Source: Przewalskia tangutica (taxonomy: Eukaryota > Streptophyta > Magnoliopsida > Solanales > Solanaceae). From it: 64,000 bases of DNA. Positions 1 through 10,097 of the stretch are shown here, piece after piece (the first letter of the stretch is position 1; every line of letters begins with the position of its first letter). Under the pieces are notes generated by a model. That model was not told the origin of the DNA. It saw only the letters and a program-made list of their open reading frames with translations, and made no database searches. Location: NCBI GenBank assembly GCA_029844215.1, contig CM056738.1, positions 48,062,388-48,126,387 of the forward strand, written 5' to 3'. The position numbers and the translations under genes are program-made.

Positions 1-1250
1 GACGGCCGACATAGCATATATGCGTCGAGGACCGCTGAACTGGGACCCCTACCACGACTTCGCCGCTCGCCGCTCGCAACACTCGCCTCCGGCGCCGACC
101 ACCAAGACGAAGATCCAAAGAATCGACTGGCTTACAACCATAACACTCCCGCCGCTAAGGCGACGACAATCTCTTCGATGGCCCTATCGCCACAAGAGTA
201 ACAAGCTCCGAACCCATACGGCACTTCGCCGATGAGACCTACCGCATCGAACGACGAGATGTGGGTGGTCTCGACAGACGGCCGCCTCCTCGAAACCCTC
301 AAGTCCCGAGCTCGACTTCCTCGAATGACCCGACCGATCGACCTCCCGCCGAAATCGGAAGGAGCACTCGCCGGCCGCAATGGACCTAGTTCGCCGAGGC
401 CGCCGCCGCTGAAATCGCCGAGACTCGCTGCCCCGCCTCTTGGCCGCCTAAATATAGCCGATCTCGCTCTCTCTGCCTCAATCCTCGCGATACGCCACAT
501 CTCGTCAATATGCATCCTCGTCAAGAGCCACCGCTAAGCATGCGCAGAATCATATGACGGCCTAACCTCATCACATATCGATGAACCCCGCTCGCCATGT
601 CGCTACAATGGTGTGCGATACCGCCAAGGAGTCAAACTCAGTGTCAGACTCTCGATAGTCCTCCGCCCCGCCTCAAGGTCAAGAATCTATCTACGCGGCT
701 CTCCTCATCTCGTGGGCAAGAAGTGATCCCTAAGGCCTCGTGAACTCCTCCCAAACACCGGAAGAGCATCCTCACCTCTCGACAACACCCATGACTCAAA
801 CTAGTTCAACGCAATATCGCAGTGTCGAGAAGCTAGCATAACGGACTCCGCCTCCGAGGCCCTAAGCACTGCATGGTCCGTCAGAATCGCCGAACAAACT
901 CCTCGCGATCCTCCTCGAATCTCGAACCATATAATTCGTGGATGACAACCTAGAAAATCCCAATCCGTAAATCGCCGGCTCTGTGGTTGCCGCCGCTTCG
1001 CCGCCGCCGCCACTATGTTGGTCAATAACCGACCGTTTCGCATCTTATACTCACCGATCGCGGGATCGAGGTTCCGCATCGCGTCTCGTGAGCCGCCATC
1101 GCCGAACTCACTGAGGCCGGGCGACGCCGTGGAACTCGCCGCCAAAACATCATCTCGTAAAGACTTGTGCCTCGTGACCTCCGCGCCCCACTAGCAAAGA
1201 CTCTCACCGCTTTGCCCTTCTCGGGCGCGGTTGCCTTACGCGAGGCGGCG
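1..1250 (-). pseudogene. Element M1: degenerate gag
   Basis: Minus-strand Gag region of gypsy-type element M1; it reads leftward from a start-like region near 1250 and leaves the window at position 1. A recognisable piece lies around 801-890 (minus), where the translation contains RASEAESVMLASRH, matching KASEAESVVLGSHQ in the Gag of element P3. The zinc-knuckle remnant is near 170-240 (minus): CYSCGDRAI, then a frame break where sister copies read CYTCGRQGHFAKDC. Gag would form the retroelement particle and bind its RNA. The region is very CG-rich and full of frame breaks; many fall where sister copies have CAG or CTG, so sequence error may contribute. Any pol or tail lies left of the window. 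Confidence 0.7.
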
Positions 1251-1435
1251 TCGATATATAAAGGAAAACATCGAGGAGGTTCAACCTATAACACAACTCT
1301 ATCAGACGATCTTAGAGTGAAAGAATGGAAACCAATCCTAAATATCTCGCAGCCTCCGATTATAGATGTGGTGCACAACACACCGATAATCAAGACTCTA
1401 CTAGACACGGCTCAGACACTTTCCGAGGACTAACC

Positions 1436-1446
1436 GCTCGATACCA
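1436..1446 (-). promoter_or_regulatory. M1 primer-binding site
   Basis: On the minus strand this reads TGGTATCGAGC, four bases inside the LTR end at 1451. It matches the initiator tRNA-Met primer site TGGTATCAGAGC of plant LTR elements except for one missing base (CAGAG to CGAG). It fixes the direction of M1: the LTR to the right is its 5' LTR. Confidence 0.8.
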
Positions 1447-2065
1447 CTTTTGTCACGACTCCGACTTCTGGTCGCGATCGTGCCCTACCGGCACCCCGTC
1501 GTATACATCGATAATAGCAATGAACATACATAACACATAACCTGTATAAGTAAACATCACTGACAAGCCGACAAGGCTGCCTTCCATAAAATACACTTAA
1601 ACAAGAGTACAACTTGTTTTTACAGCCCAAAACACAAACGTGACTACAGACCTCTAAGAATAACCACTGTATGACAGGCCCCGCCATACCCTTTGAATGT
1701 ACATAACACCTATAGCATCGTGGAAGAACCGCACTAACAAAACAAGCCTCCGAGGAATTGAGCTTCTAACACCGAACAAATGATCCTAAGAATGAGGATC
1801 CACCACTGCTACCTCTACCTGCAGATGAACGCATTTCGAGGAAGGGTCGACACAATATGTACCAAGTATGTAAAACAGGAAAATACTGTAATAATAACAT
1901 AAGTCTAAAAATAAGCTGGGGTCAGGGATGAAAACTCAAATTACTCAGATCAGGCCTTACTAACAATGAGAGTAACAAGTATATATGTAATACTGCATAA
2001 ACATAGGAGGCTCATGATCAAAACAGGGTCCCTCGCCCGTAGTATCAATAAGCAATCCTACTCCT

Positions 2066-2192
2066 GGGACTATTTCACCCGCATGGGTCCTGTGGACCCG
2101 CATGAGGTATTCCTCGCATAAGTCAGACTACCGCACGGGACTATTTCACCCGCATGAGCCCATAAGGACTCGCATGAGGTATTCCTCGCATC
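2066..2192. repeat. CGCATGAGGTATT repeat cassette in M1 LTR
   Basis: Two direct copies of about 54 bp (2066-2119 and 2138-2192), each starting gggactatttcacccgcatg and ending with gaggtattcctcgcat. The same motif family occupies the equivalent part of the M3 and P2 LTRs. Confidence 0.75.
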
Positions 2193-2215
2193 ATGGGTAG
2201 CAAATCCACGGAACA

Positions 2216-2416
2216 GGTGGTATAACGTCTTGGGGGTTACCCCTCATTTATACTCTTACCCCGGCGGTGGTATGGCGTCTTGGGGCTTTCCCCTCATTCA
2301 TACTCTTACCCTGGAGAAGGTGGTATGACGTCTTGGGGCTTGCCCCTCATTCATACTCTTACCCTGGAGAAGGTGGTATAACGTCTTGGGGCTTACCCCT
2401 CATTTATACTCTTACC
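2216..2416. repeat. 53-bp tandem repeat in M1 LTR
   Basis: Four direct units starting at 2216, 2266, 2319 and 2372, each beginning ggtggtat and carrying acgtcttgggg and tactcttacc. Units contain a small inverted repeat, GGGG-CTTA-CCCC. I do not see this array in any other LTR of the window. Confidence 0.85.
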
Positions 2417-4147
2417 TTAGCTCAATCGATCATCATACATAACATAAATAAGTTAAGAAAGCTCCTAACTTCTTATTAGACTTGTTCATATACCCTCTCA
2501 TTTTAGTTTACTTAAGGCACTAACATATCTTAATTAAAGAAATCCGAGAATTTAAACCAAAGTACTACATACATCTATTCTTTTGAAAATGACTCCTTTT
2601 CATATAAAACCTTTGGGCAATTTATGCCTTAAAATCAATTTGCCTTTCATAAATCAAGTCATTTGTCCTTACTTATCTTACTTAGAGTAAATCTCTCCTT
2701 ATTATCCTTTCATAAAGTTAATAACCAACTTTCCATAAAGTAGTTATATTAACCCTATACTTTAGTAAAATTATACTTTTCCCATAACCAAGGGACTTAT
2801 ACTTTTTAAAACGAAGCAAGTATTATATACTTAAAACAAGTAAGGATATCAAATCTTGTACGTCTACCGTACTATATGGGTACAACTACTCATGCTCAAG
2901 AGATAGAAAAGCTCCACATACCTCTTCGGTCAATCCACTTGCTAATTCCAAAATACCGCACGTAGTATGTCAACCTATAATGACCATAATACGCTTATTA
3001 ACCTCTAGTTCAATGTAGAATAATCCAAGTTCAAAGTTACTAATTTCTATGGAAAATTGGGCAGCATTTCCTTTGTTTCTACATACTTTGCCACCTTTTT
3101 CAAGGCCGAATTCAGCATCCAAACGCCACATCTTAGGCCTAACAACCCAAATATTTCAAAGGGGATTACACACCTAAACTTGGGTGTGTAAAATTCTTCC
3201 CCATAAGGTACAACAATTTACTTAATAAGTTTAAGGTAGTTTTTAGGCTACAACATGCTCACATAACCTTCTTAACCAATCCTTTCATATCCAAACCACA
3301 TTTCTTACATGCAATGAATCTAAGAGCATTATTTACTACTACAAATTCCTCCTTCTTCACATGCAACACAAGTAATTAGCTACAAGAGAAGAATTGTTAC
3401 CTTAGAGCTTTAGCCAAAATTATTCCAACAACTTTGCTAGCCTCCTTTCCAAGAACACCACCACAATAACTCCTACAAGCTAGCCACAATCTTCCTTCTT
3501 GCCACACTTTTTCAGATTTTCCTCAAGCTTTGAATTTCTCTTGGAATTCTAGAGAGAAGTGAGAACTTTAGCTTTAGAGAGAGAGAATGACTTTGAAAGA
3601 TGACCAAGTCTTCAAGACTTGGTCAATATATAAGACATGCAAAAATCAGATGGGGAGGGACACTGGTCACCCACCCATGGCCTCTTTTAAAACAAAATAG
3701 TGCAGAATTCCCCACTCAACTTCGCAGAACCCGCCTCGGCCATGCTCGCACTGGCGCCGCGCTTCGCCGACTCCTGAACATTCCGGCCATGCCTCGCTTC
3801 CGGCCAAGGCGCGCAACTCCAAATAACCCTCGCATCTTTCCGGCCATGTCCTCGTGGCCTCGACCAAACACCTTTCTCGTCTGTCACAAGACTGAACTTG
3901 TAACTCCCATAACTTCCTACTCTGATGTCCTATCGACGAACGGTTGGTTGCGTTGGAAACTAGACTCAACGAACTACGCACTAGGCCTTTGAATCACCTA
4001 GGAACTCTCAATGTAGCGGGTCATAACCCGCCTCAAAGTTGACCAAAAACCCGTCCGAAACAATCCGTCAACCTATCTTTCGAAAAATTTAAGTCTTACT
4101 CCTTTTGTACGCTCTCACACGTATGGCCAGAACTACGGGGTATAACA

Positions 4148-4614
4148 GATTTCATTTACAGTATTTTCAGTTTCACATACTTGGTACCTGTTGTACTGAC
4201 CTCCTTCGGAGGGTTGCGTTCATGCCGCAGGTAGGGGTACACCGGTTGTTGATCTTCGCTCATAGGATCACGCTCAAAGATTCGGGAAGCTCCGCTTCCG
4301 AGGCTTATCTTTTGGTATGATTCCCTGAGATTGTAGGTTCTTGTACATCCAGGGGTATGGCGGGGCCCTGTCCCGTCGTTGTTGTTATAAAATTCTTAGA
4401 GGTATGTAGTACTGTTGTGGGCAGGGTTTGTAAAGGATGTAACTGTTCAAGTTTTTATGTTTATACAGAAAGGTGACCGTTTTGGTTAGCCTGTTTCTTA
4501 TTGTATATCTGTTTCATGTTCAAGTTTTTATTTCCGTTGGTTTTTCTCTGATGTAGTATCACTAGGGTGCTCGGGGTAAGGCATCAGTCGCGGGCCCGAG
4601 ATCGGGTCGTGACA
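4148..4614 (+). repeat. P1 5' LTR, 3'-terminal remnant
   Basis: Last 467 bases of the 5' LTR, beginning exactly at the M1 edge and ending TCGTGACA before the primer site. It is nearly identical to 55925-56389. This is the U5 end of the LTR, with the ggggccctgtcccgtc block common to the family. Confidence 0.88.
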
Positions 4615-4618
4615 AAAG

Positions 4619-4630
4619 TGGTATCAGAGC
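4619..4630 (+). promoter_or_regulatory. P1 primer-binding site (tRNA-iMet)
   Basis: TGGTATCAGAGC, complementary to the 3' end of plant initiator tRNA-Met, four bases (AAAG) after the LTR end. It is the only fully intact copy in the window; the other five elements with a site lack one base. Confidence 0.92.
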
Positions 4631-4811
4631 AGTTAATCATCGGAAAGTGTCTACAGACCGTATCTAGTAGAGTCTTGATTATCGGCGTGTTGTGCACCAC
4701 ACCTATAATCAGGAGGCTATAGGATATCTAGGATTGGTTTCCATTCTTCTCACTCTGAGATCGTGCCTTAGAGCTGTGTTATAAGTTGGACTCCCTCTGA
4801 CGTATTCTTTT

Positions 4812-6034
4812 ATGCCGCTTATTCCTCCACGCAGGCAACCAGTGGCCCGTATGGGCAAGACAAACAGAGGGAGTCGCGAGTAGAGAATGAGGGTTACGTG
4901 GCACGTGCCCGCCTTTACCCGAGGTGGTACTTCAGACGGAGTTCTCGCGACGCTAGCCCCTACAGAGTTTAGAGCAGAAAGCAATAGCCACCGAGGCTAC
5001 GATACTGAGTCTTCGCCCACGACCGTGAGCCGAGGATATGAGTTACGCGAGATGGCCCGATTACTAGCTAGGCTTGTGGCTAGGAACGAGGATGACGCGA
5101 GGCGCCGGGTTCCAGAGTACCATGGTTCACCCTAGATCCGATAGTTTGAGACTTCGACTTCGAGTTGTACCACCGTAGTTCTATGGATCGAGAACCGAGG
5201 AATATCCTCGTGAGTTTATTCGACAGCTACACGATCATGAAAGTGATCAAGGCCTCGTGAGACGAGTCGGTGGTATTGGTTCACATCGGCCGCGTGATAC
5301 CGCAATGACCGTTTGATTCACGGAACCGCCCCGGGAGCATGCGCTCACCGGTTGGGACGAAGTTCTCGTGAGGTATTTCTTACACTTTGCCCTCGCATGA
5401 GGAGAGCTCGCGGATAAATTTATGATGTTGAGGCGTAACGGCGACGGCTCGGGAATACAACAGTAGTTTGACTCGTTGGCTCGGTATGTCCCCGTTTTAG
5501 TGGCAGACATGGAGGATAGAGTGCACCGCTATGTCACAGGACTTGACGATTACTTAGCAGAGGGTTGCACGGGAGTAGCTCTTCAGCCGGGCATGGACAT
5601 TGCCCGCATACAGGCTTACGCACATGGGATTGAGGAACGTAGAGACCGACGTAGGGACCAGGATCAGCATAAGAGGGCCAGGAGAGCAGGGTCCTTCGGT
5701 AACTCAGAGACAGCCGCCAAGCCAGAAAGCTAGTTATGCGCCTCCACCAAGATGCAGTGGTCCTCCACGCTTTCGGGACGCCCAGGTATTCGTGAGCGGT
5801 CGTGGCTCCAAGGGTTCAGGTTTTCGGAGGAGTAGGGGTGTTAGTATGAGGAAGCCATCTCTACCTCGGTGTAGTCGATGTGGTAGAACCCATTATGGGG
5901 AGTGTCGTGCTAGTTTGGGAGATTGTTATACTTGCGGCCGACAGGGCCATTTTGCGAAGGATTGTCCGACCAGAGGTGGAGCAGATGTTAAGACTCATCC
6001 TTCAGGATCAGTGGCGGGTCATCGCCTTCTATAG
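4812..6034 (+). pseudogene. P1 gag (capsid and double zinc knuckle)
   Basis: Gag of a Ty3/gypsy element. It starts at the ATG before the basic N-terminus (Arg-Arg-Gln-Pro type, 4812). The capsid part is recognisable at 5190-5560, with RYVPVLVADMEDRVHRYVTG at 5485-5544 typical of plant Retrotrans_gag domains. The nucleocapsid has two knuckles at 5870-5965: CSRCGRTHYGEC (CX2CX3HX3C), seven residues, then CYTCGRQGHFAKDC (canonical CX2CX4HX4C). The capsid C-terminus and the knuckles are in different frames, with a shift between about 5640 and 5733, and the N-terminal third is also broken. Gag is the only protein of this element; no protease or reverse transcriptase follows. This is the best preserved nucleocapsid in the window. 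Confidence 0.85.
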
Positions 6035-7048
6035 CTATGCGCCAATAGGGCAGGATTATGATTAGAGCGACAAAGGGAAAGTGAAGTAGTAGTTACAGGT
6101 ATATCCTTAACCCTCTAGAGACTAGTATGCGTGATATGATGACTTAATGTTAAGTGTTATGTTCGGATAACATTGTGTAAGTTGTGATTAGAAAACATAG
6201 GTAGTTGAAAGGGTAAGTATGGGGACATGGAAGGTGTGAGCCTTAGAATATTACACGTAGAGACCTTGGATGCAAGGCCGTCTTAAGTAAAAGATTTTAC
6301 GTTTTTTATCCTTGTCGAGATACATTGTATACGTGGGGTGGGGTATATTCATGTGATAAGTCCATGAGTGGTGTGAAATGGAAGTGGGTAGTTGAGCTTA
6401 GAAGACCACTAGGTTCTCATGACATGAATAGTGAGATTGTTCCGGACCAGGAACGAGAGTTTAGTACGAAGTGGGTCGGGTTGAGGCCACATCGCGGGTC
6501 AACCCGCAACCCGGATTGAGGTGGGGTCAGTTTGAGGTGGTCCCGCTAGATGATAGGGTCACGAGGGTGTTAAGCCCAAGTTTAGGTAACCATCGTACGA
6601 GTTCGTGGATGCGTTCGACCAGTAGTCGGATCGTGAAGGCCGGGAATGGCCTTAAAGGAATGTGAGGCTAGTAAGATGACCAAGTTTGGAGGTAGTAACT
6701 CCAAGGTTTTGGAAACTGAAGTGATAACTGAAGTGTGGTACGAAGAGTTCAGGTGTACGAGAAGGGTACGACGAGTAAGGAAAGAAGTGAACGTGTGTTA
6801 AGAGAATAGAAGTGATCATTTTTGTGAAGTGAAGGTGCAAAGAGAGTATCCTTTAGACCTTGGGTGGGAGCTTATAGGGATGTTATGAACGTTAGAGGTG
6901 ATTCCTCGTTGGCTTGGATAGGAGTTTTGCGCAGGTGTTATATTATGGCCAGGTGTGGCATAATTGGTTTTGTAAGTATAGTAGTGAAGACTATACCGGC
7001 GCATGTATGTTTTGAGACTTAGAAGGAACATTCGGGACGAATATTTCT
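6035..7048 (+). other. P1 3' tail replacing pol, unknown function
   Basis: About 1 kb between gag and the polypurine tract without a convincing reading frame. It opens near 6100 with ggtatatccttaaccctct, a block also found in the tails of P3, M2, M3 and M4, and holds the near-palindrome GCGGGTCAACCCGC (6494-6507). The pol-bearing element P2 has nothing similar: its interior runs from the chromodomain-like end to the polypurine tract in about 165 bases. The tail is therefore not leftover pol. Short open frames (for example 6471-6665) are not kept as clear homologues across copies. Confidence 0.7.
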
Positions 7049-7061
7049 AAGGGGGGAAGAA
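7049..7061 (+). promoter_or_regulatory. P1 polypurine tract
   Basis: AAGGGGGGAAGAA directly before the TGTTACACC start of the 3' LTR; primer for plus-strand DNA synthesis. Confidence 0.88.
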
Positions 7062-7896
7062 TGTTACACCCCGTAGTTCCAGAGTACGTATGTGAGGACG
7101 TACGTACGAGAATACGACATTAAAAATTGGAAGGAAGAAAGATGTGATTTTTCGACGAAAAAGTTTCCGGATTTTGTGAAGGAAAAAGGTTCGTTAATGG
7201 GAATTGGATTCCCAGATTTGGTATTCAGACTTTTTGGAATATTAGAGAATTATGGAATTTTATTTCCGGATTTGGTCACGTGGGGCCCACGGGGAAAATT
7301 TACGGTTTTGTGGGGCCCACTTTATTTTCAGATTTTCGGCATTACGGATATTTTCGGGAGATGAAATATTTTGGACGAGTAGGAGGGCGACACATGGCAC
7401 CCCCATGTGGCCATGTGGCCAATTTAGGCATGCCATGTGTCCCTTGGACGTTTTTATGGAGACATGTGGCTAGCCACATGTCTCAAATTTGTGGAGGACA
7501 TGTGGTTGGTAGAACCCACACACACATGTCCCCAATCTACACCATACACATGCTTGAATCCTAGCCCTTGATTTCTCTATAAATACCCCCCTTGTTGCAA
7601 GACTTATTCATCCTCCACTTAAGAGTTTCCAAGGCAAAAACAATATACTCCCTCCCTTGTAGCTCTCGTCCAAACCACCCCCCCTCTTGAGAAGAATTTC
7701 TTCAAGTGTTGTTATAATCTCAAATAACTTAGCCTTGTGTCCCTTGTAGTATTCTAAAGTAATCCCAACATAAGAGCCCGGAAATACTACTTTATTCCTT
7801 TAGTCGCAAAATGAAACCCTAGAAAAATCTTCATAGCTTGGATGAAGTGTTAAGAGAAGTTGTTTAGAAACTTCTAAGGGTTGCTTGGAGCGGATT
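7062..7896 (+). repeat. P1 3' LTR, left part
   Basis: Starts TGTTACACCCCGTAG after the polypurine tract. It includes the U3 region, the TATA box at 7578-7585 and the start of the transcribed part, then stops abruptly at gagcggatt where the minus-strand element M2 begins (TGTCACG at 7897). The LTR resumes at 53913. Confidence 0.88.
7578..7585 (+). promoter_or_regulatory. TATA box of P1 3' LTR
   Basis: TATAAATA followed by a C-run, in the same setting (cctataaatacccc) as the TATA boxes of P2 and P3; likely core promoter of the LTR. Confidence 0.7.
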
Positions 7897-10097
7897 TGTC
7901 ACGAACCGAACCCGGGCCCGTGATTGGTCCCTTACCCGGGCACCCAAATAGACATACATCAGAGTAACCAGCGGAATATAAAACAAGACATGAAACAATA
8001 TAGAATGAGAACAGTTTATCCAAGAAAAGATCGCCTTTCGGCATGTATATATACATGTTTGAACAGTTACATCCATTTTACAAACCTGCCCACAACAGTA
8101 CTACAGACCTCTAAGAGTTTTTATACAACATGACGGGACAGGGCCCCGCCATACCCCTGAATGTACAAGTATCTACAGTGACAGGGGACTATACCAAAAG
8201 ATAAGCCTCCGGAGAAACGGAGCTTCCCAATACGCTGAACTGTGATCCTATGAGCGAGGATCAACAATCATGTACCTCTACCGCGGCATGAACGCACTTC
8301 AAGGAGGTCGCATAACAGGTACCAAGTATGTGAAACTGAAAATACTGTAAATGAAATCATAGTAGTCTATATAAAGCAGGAGACATGTATGATAACCAAA
8401 CTACAGTCCACAATAAATAAGCAGTCATGTCAAGTCAGGGACTCACACCCTCAAGGTCATCACTCAAATATAACTATGGGTTTCACGCCCACAACATCAA
8501 TCATGCCCGTGGAATACCTTCCTCACTGCCGGCAGTCTATGATATAATAACACCAAGGAGTACACATGAACACCAGGTCCCACTGTGGTCATAAAACCGT
8601 CACGGCAAGTACGGCTAACTACGGATACCAAAGCCGATCATCAATCGACCGGCAAGTACGAAAGCCAACTACCAGATACCAAAGCCGTACTAACAATACT
8701 ATACAACCAAACCACGAAGCTGATACGGGGCAAGTACGAAAGCCAACTACCAGATACCAAAGCCGTGTCACGTAGCTGACCGGGCAAGTACGAGGGCTAA
8801 ATACCACATACCGCGTCAGATCACGAGACTTCGCCACGGTTCGATACGGCAAGTACGAAGCCAACTACCAGATACCAAAGCCGCGGTCACGAGCTGATCG
8901 GCAAGTACGAGGGCTAACTACCGATACCAAAGCCAGATCACGAGACTTCGCCACTAAACCGAATCTGGCAAGTACGGCGCTAACTACCGATACCAAAGCC
9001 GAATCAGCCACGACTTCGGGCAAGTACGAGAGCCAACTACCGGATACCAAAGCCGACCAAGAAACCTCGGAGAGCTAGTCCATGGAATAATAATCACAAA
9101 TGTTGCGCACTGTGGAATCCTCCACACCGCAGACGCCCAAGTAAGATCATAACAAATCAGCCGGCCCTCCATTGAGAGACGCGGTGGTATAGAAATACAA
9201 TACTATCACGACAAGGCTATCACACGCAAACATAGGCAAGTTACACACAACTGAATGTACTTTCATTTTATGCCAAAGTCCAGGTTTTAACCCCAAAGTA
9301 CTACGTACGTTAACTTCTTCTTAAAATATCAATTTCTTTTACAAAGGTCACCCGATGCCCGTATTATAAAATAGAGTGACTAACACTTTAAGTAAACCAA
9401 AACAACTTCCATACTTTCCTTTTTAAAATCAAGTAACAACATTCTTTTCCAAAGTTCAAGTTTGCCTAATTTCAAATATTCACGTCTCTTATTTTCGAAA
9501 GATTTCATAGTTCATAGTCTTAATCACTTATTAACGTAATTCTCTTTTAAAACAATTTGAGTAACATATGTCTTATGTGTGAGTAGGTTATTCTTGTTTA
9601 TAACAATCTTATTAAAGCAGCCATGATCTAGGAAATGTAATAAAATTTTGTCTTATCTTAGCTTCTATGCAGATGGAGGTTTCTACCGGTTTTAATATAA
9701 TTACTTATTTGTCAATACATTTTCCTTTATTAACGCTGCAGTGGTTCGTTCGATACTTATTCTCATTTCCGAAATCAGTAAAATATTATTCTTTAAAAAC
9801 CAAGTACTCATTACTCACGAATGAGGTTTCATACTTTTTAGCAAAATTCATATCAATTCAATTAAGTCAAGTCTCTTATCTTTTAAGATCAAGTCTCTTA
9901 ACTTCTAAAATCAATAAACCATTTTTTTTATCTCTCTTAAGTCGTTATACCTAACTTCCCATAAAGCTAGTATAACTCTTAAGCTTTCAAAACCAAGTAT
10001 TACTCTTCTTTTAAAAACGATTCTTAATTCTTTTGAAATACTTCAAGATTCTTATCATTCAAAACTCAAGTCAAAAGACATCGAAGTAAAACCACGT
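7897..10097 (-). repeat. M2 3' LTR, piece 1
   Basis: U5 end of the reversed LTR: it starts TGTCACGAACCGAACCCGGG and ends at ccacgt, where P2 begins. It contains the GGCAAGTACG cassette and long AT-rich blocks (9240-10097). Its counterpart is the 5' LTR at 42057-44250, nearly identical over the AT-rich part. A 95-codon open frame at 9667-9954 recurs in that copy because the LTRs are duplicates; its residue make-up is that of AT-rich noncoding DNA. Confidence 0.88.
8600..9057. repeat. GGCAAGTACG cassette, 8 units, M2 3' LTR
   Basis: Eight imperfect direct units of roughly 50-75 bp. Each has the core ggcaagtacga, then agccaactacc or gggctaactacc, then gataccaaagcc. The twin LTR (42737-43197) also has eight units. 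Units differ at CCAGATACC versus CCGATACC, the CAG-to-CG pattern seen across the window. Confidence 0.85.

Larger units (their letters stand above)
1451..4147 (-). repeat. M1 5' LTR
   Basis: Complete LTR of about 2.7 kb, reversed. Its right edge reads ctacggggtataaca, the reverse complement of the TGTTATACCCCGTAG start seen in the other elements, and its left edge TGTCACGAC is the reverse of the GTCGTGACA end. It holds the CGCATGAGGTATT and GGTGGTATAACGTC tandem repeats and AT-rich blocks shared with the other LTRs. The likely promoter is a weak TATA sequence near 3626-3633 (minus). At 4148 the sequence switches at once to a plus-strand LTR (element P1), so M1 inserted into P1. The five bases after the edge are GATTT; the matching target copy would lie outside the window. 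Confidence 0.85.

Noticed and set aside
3600..3992. 130-codon frame in the M1 LTR as a gene
   Set aside because: It lies in the promoter part of an LTR, overlaps two other frames on the opposite strand and has no known motif.
9667..9954. 95-codon hydrophobic frame, repeated at 43816-44103
   Set aside because: The two positions are the same site in the two LTRs of M2. The residue mix (Leu, Ser, Phe, Tyr) reflects AT-rich DNA, and the frame is broken in the M4 and M5 relatives.
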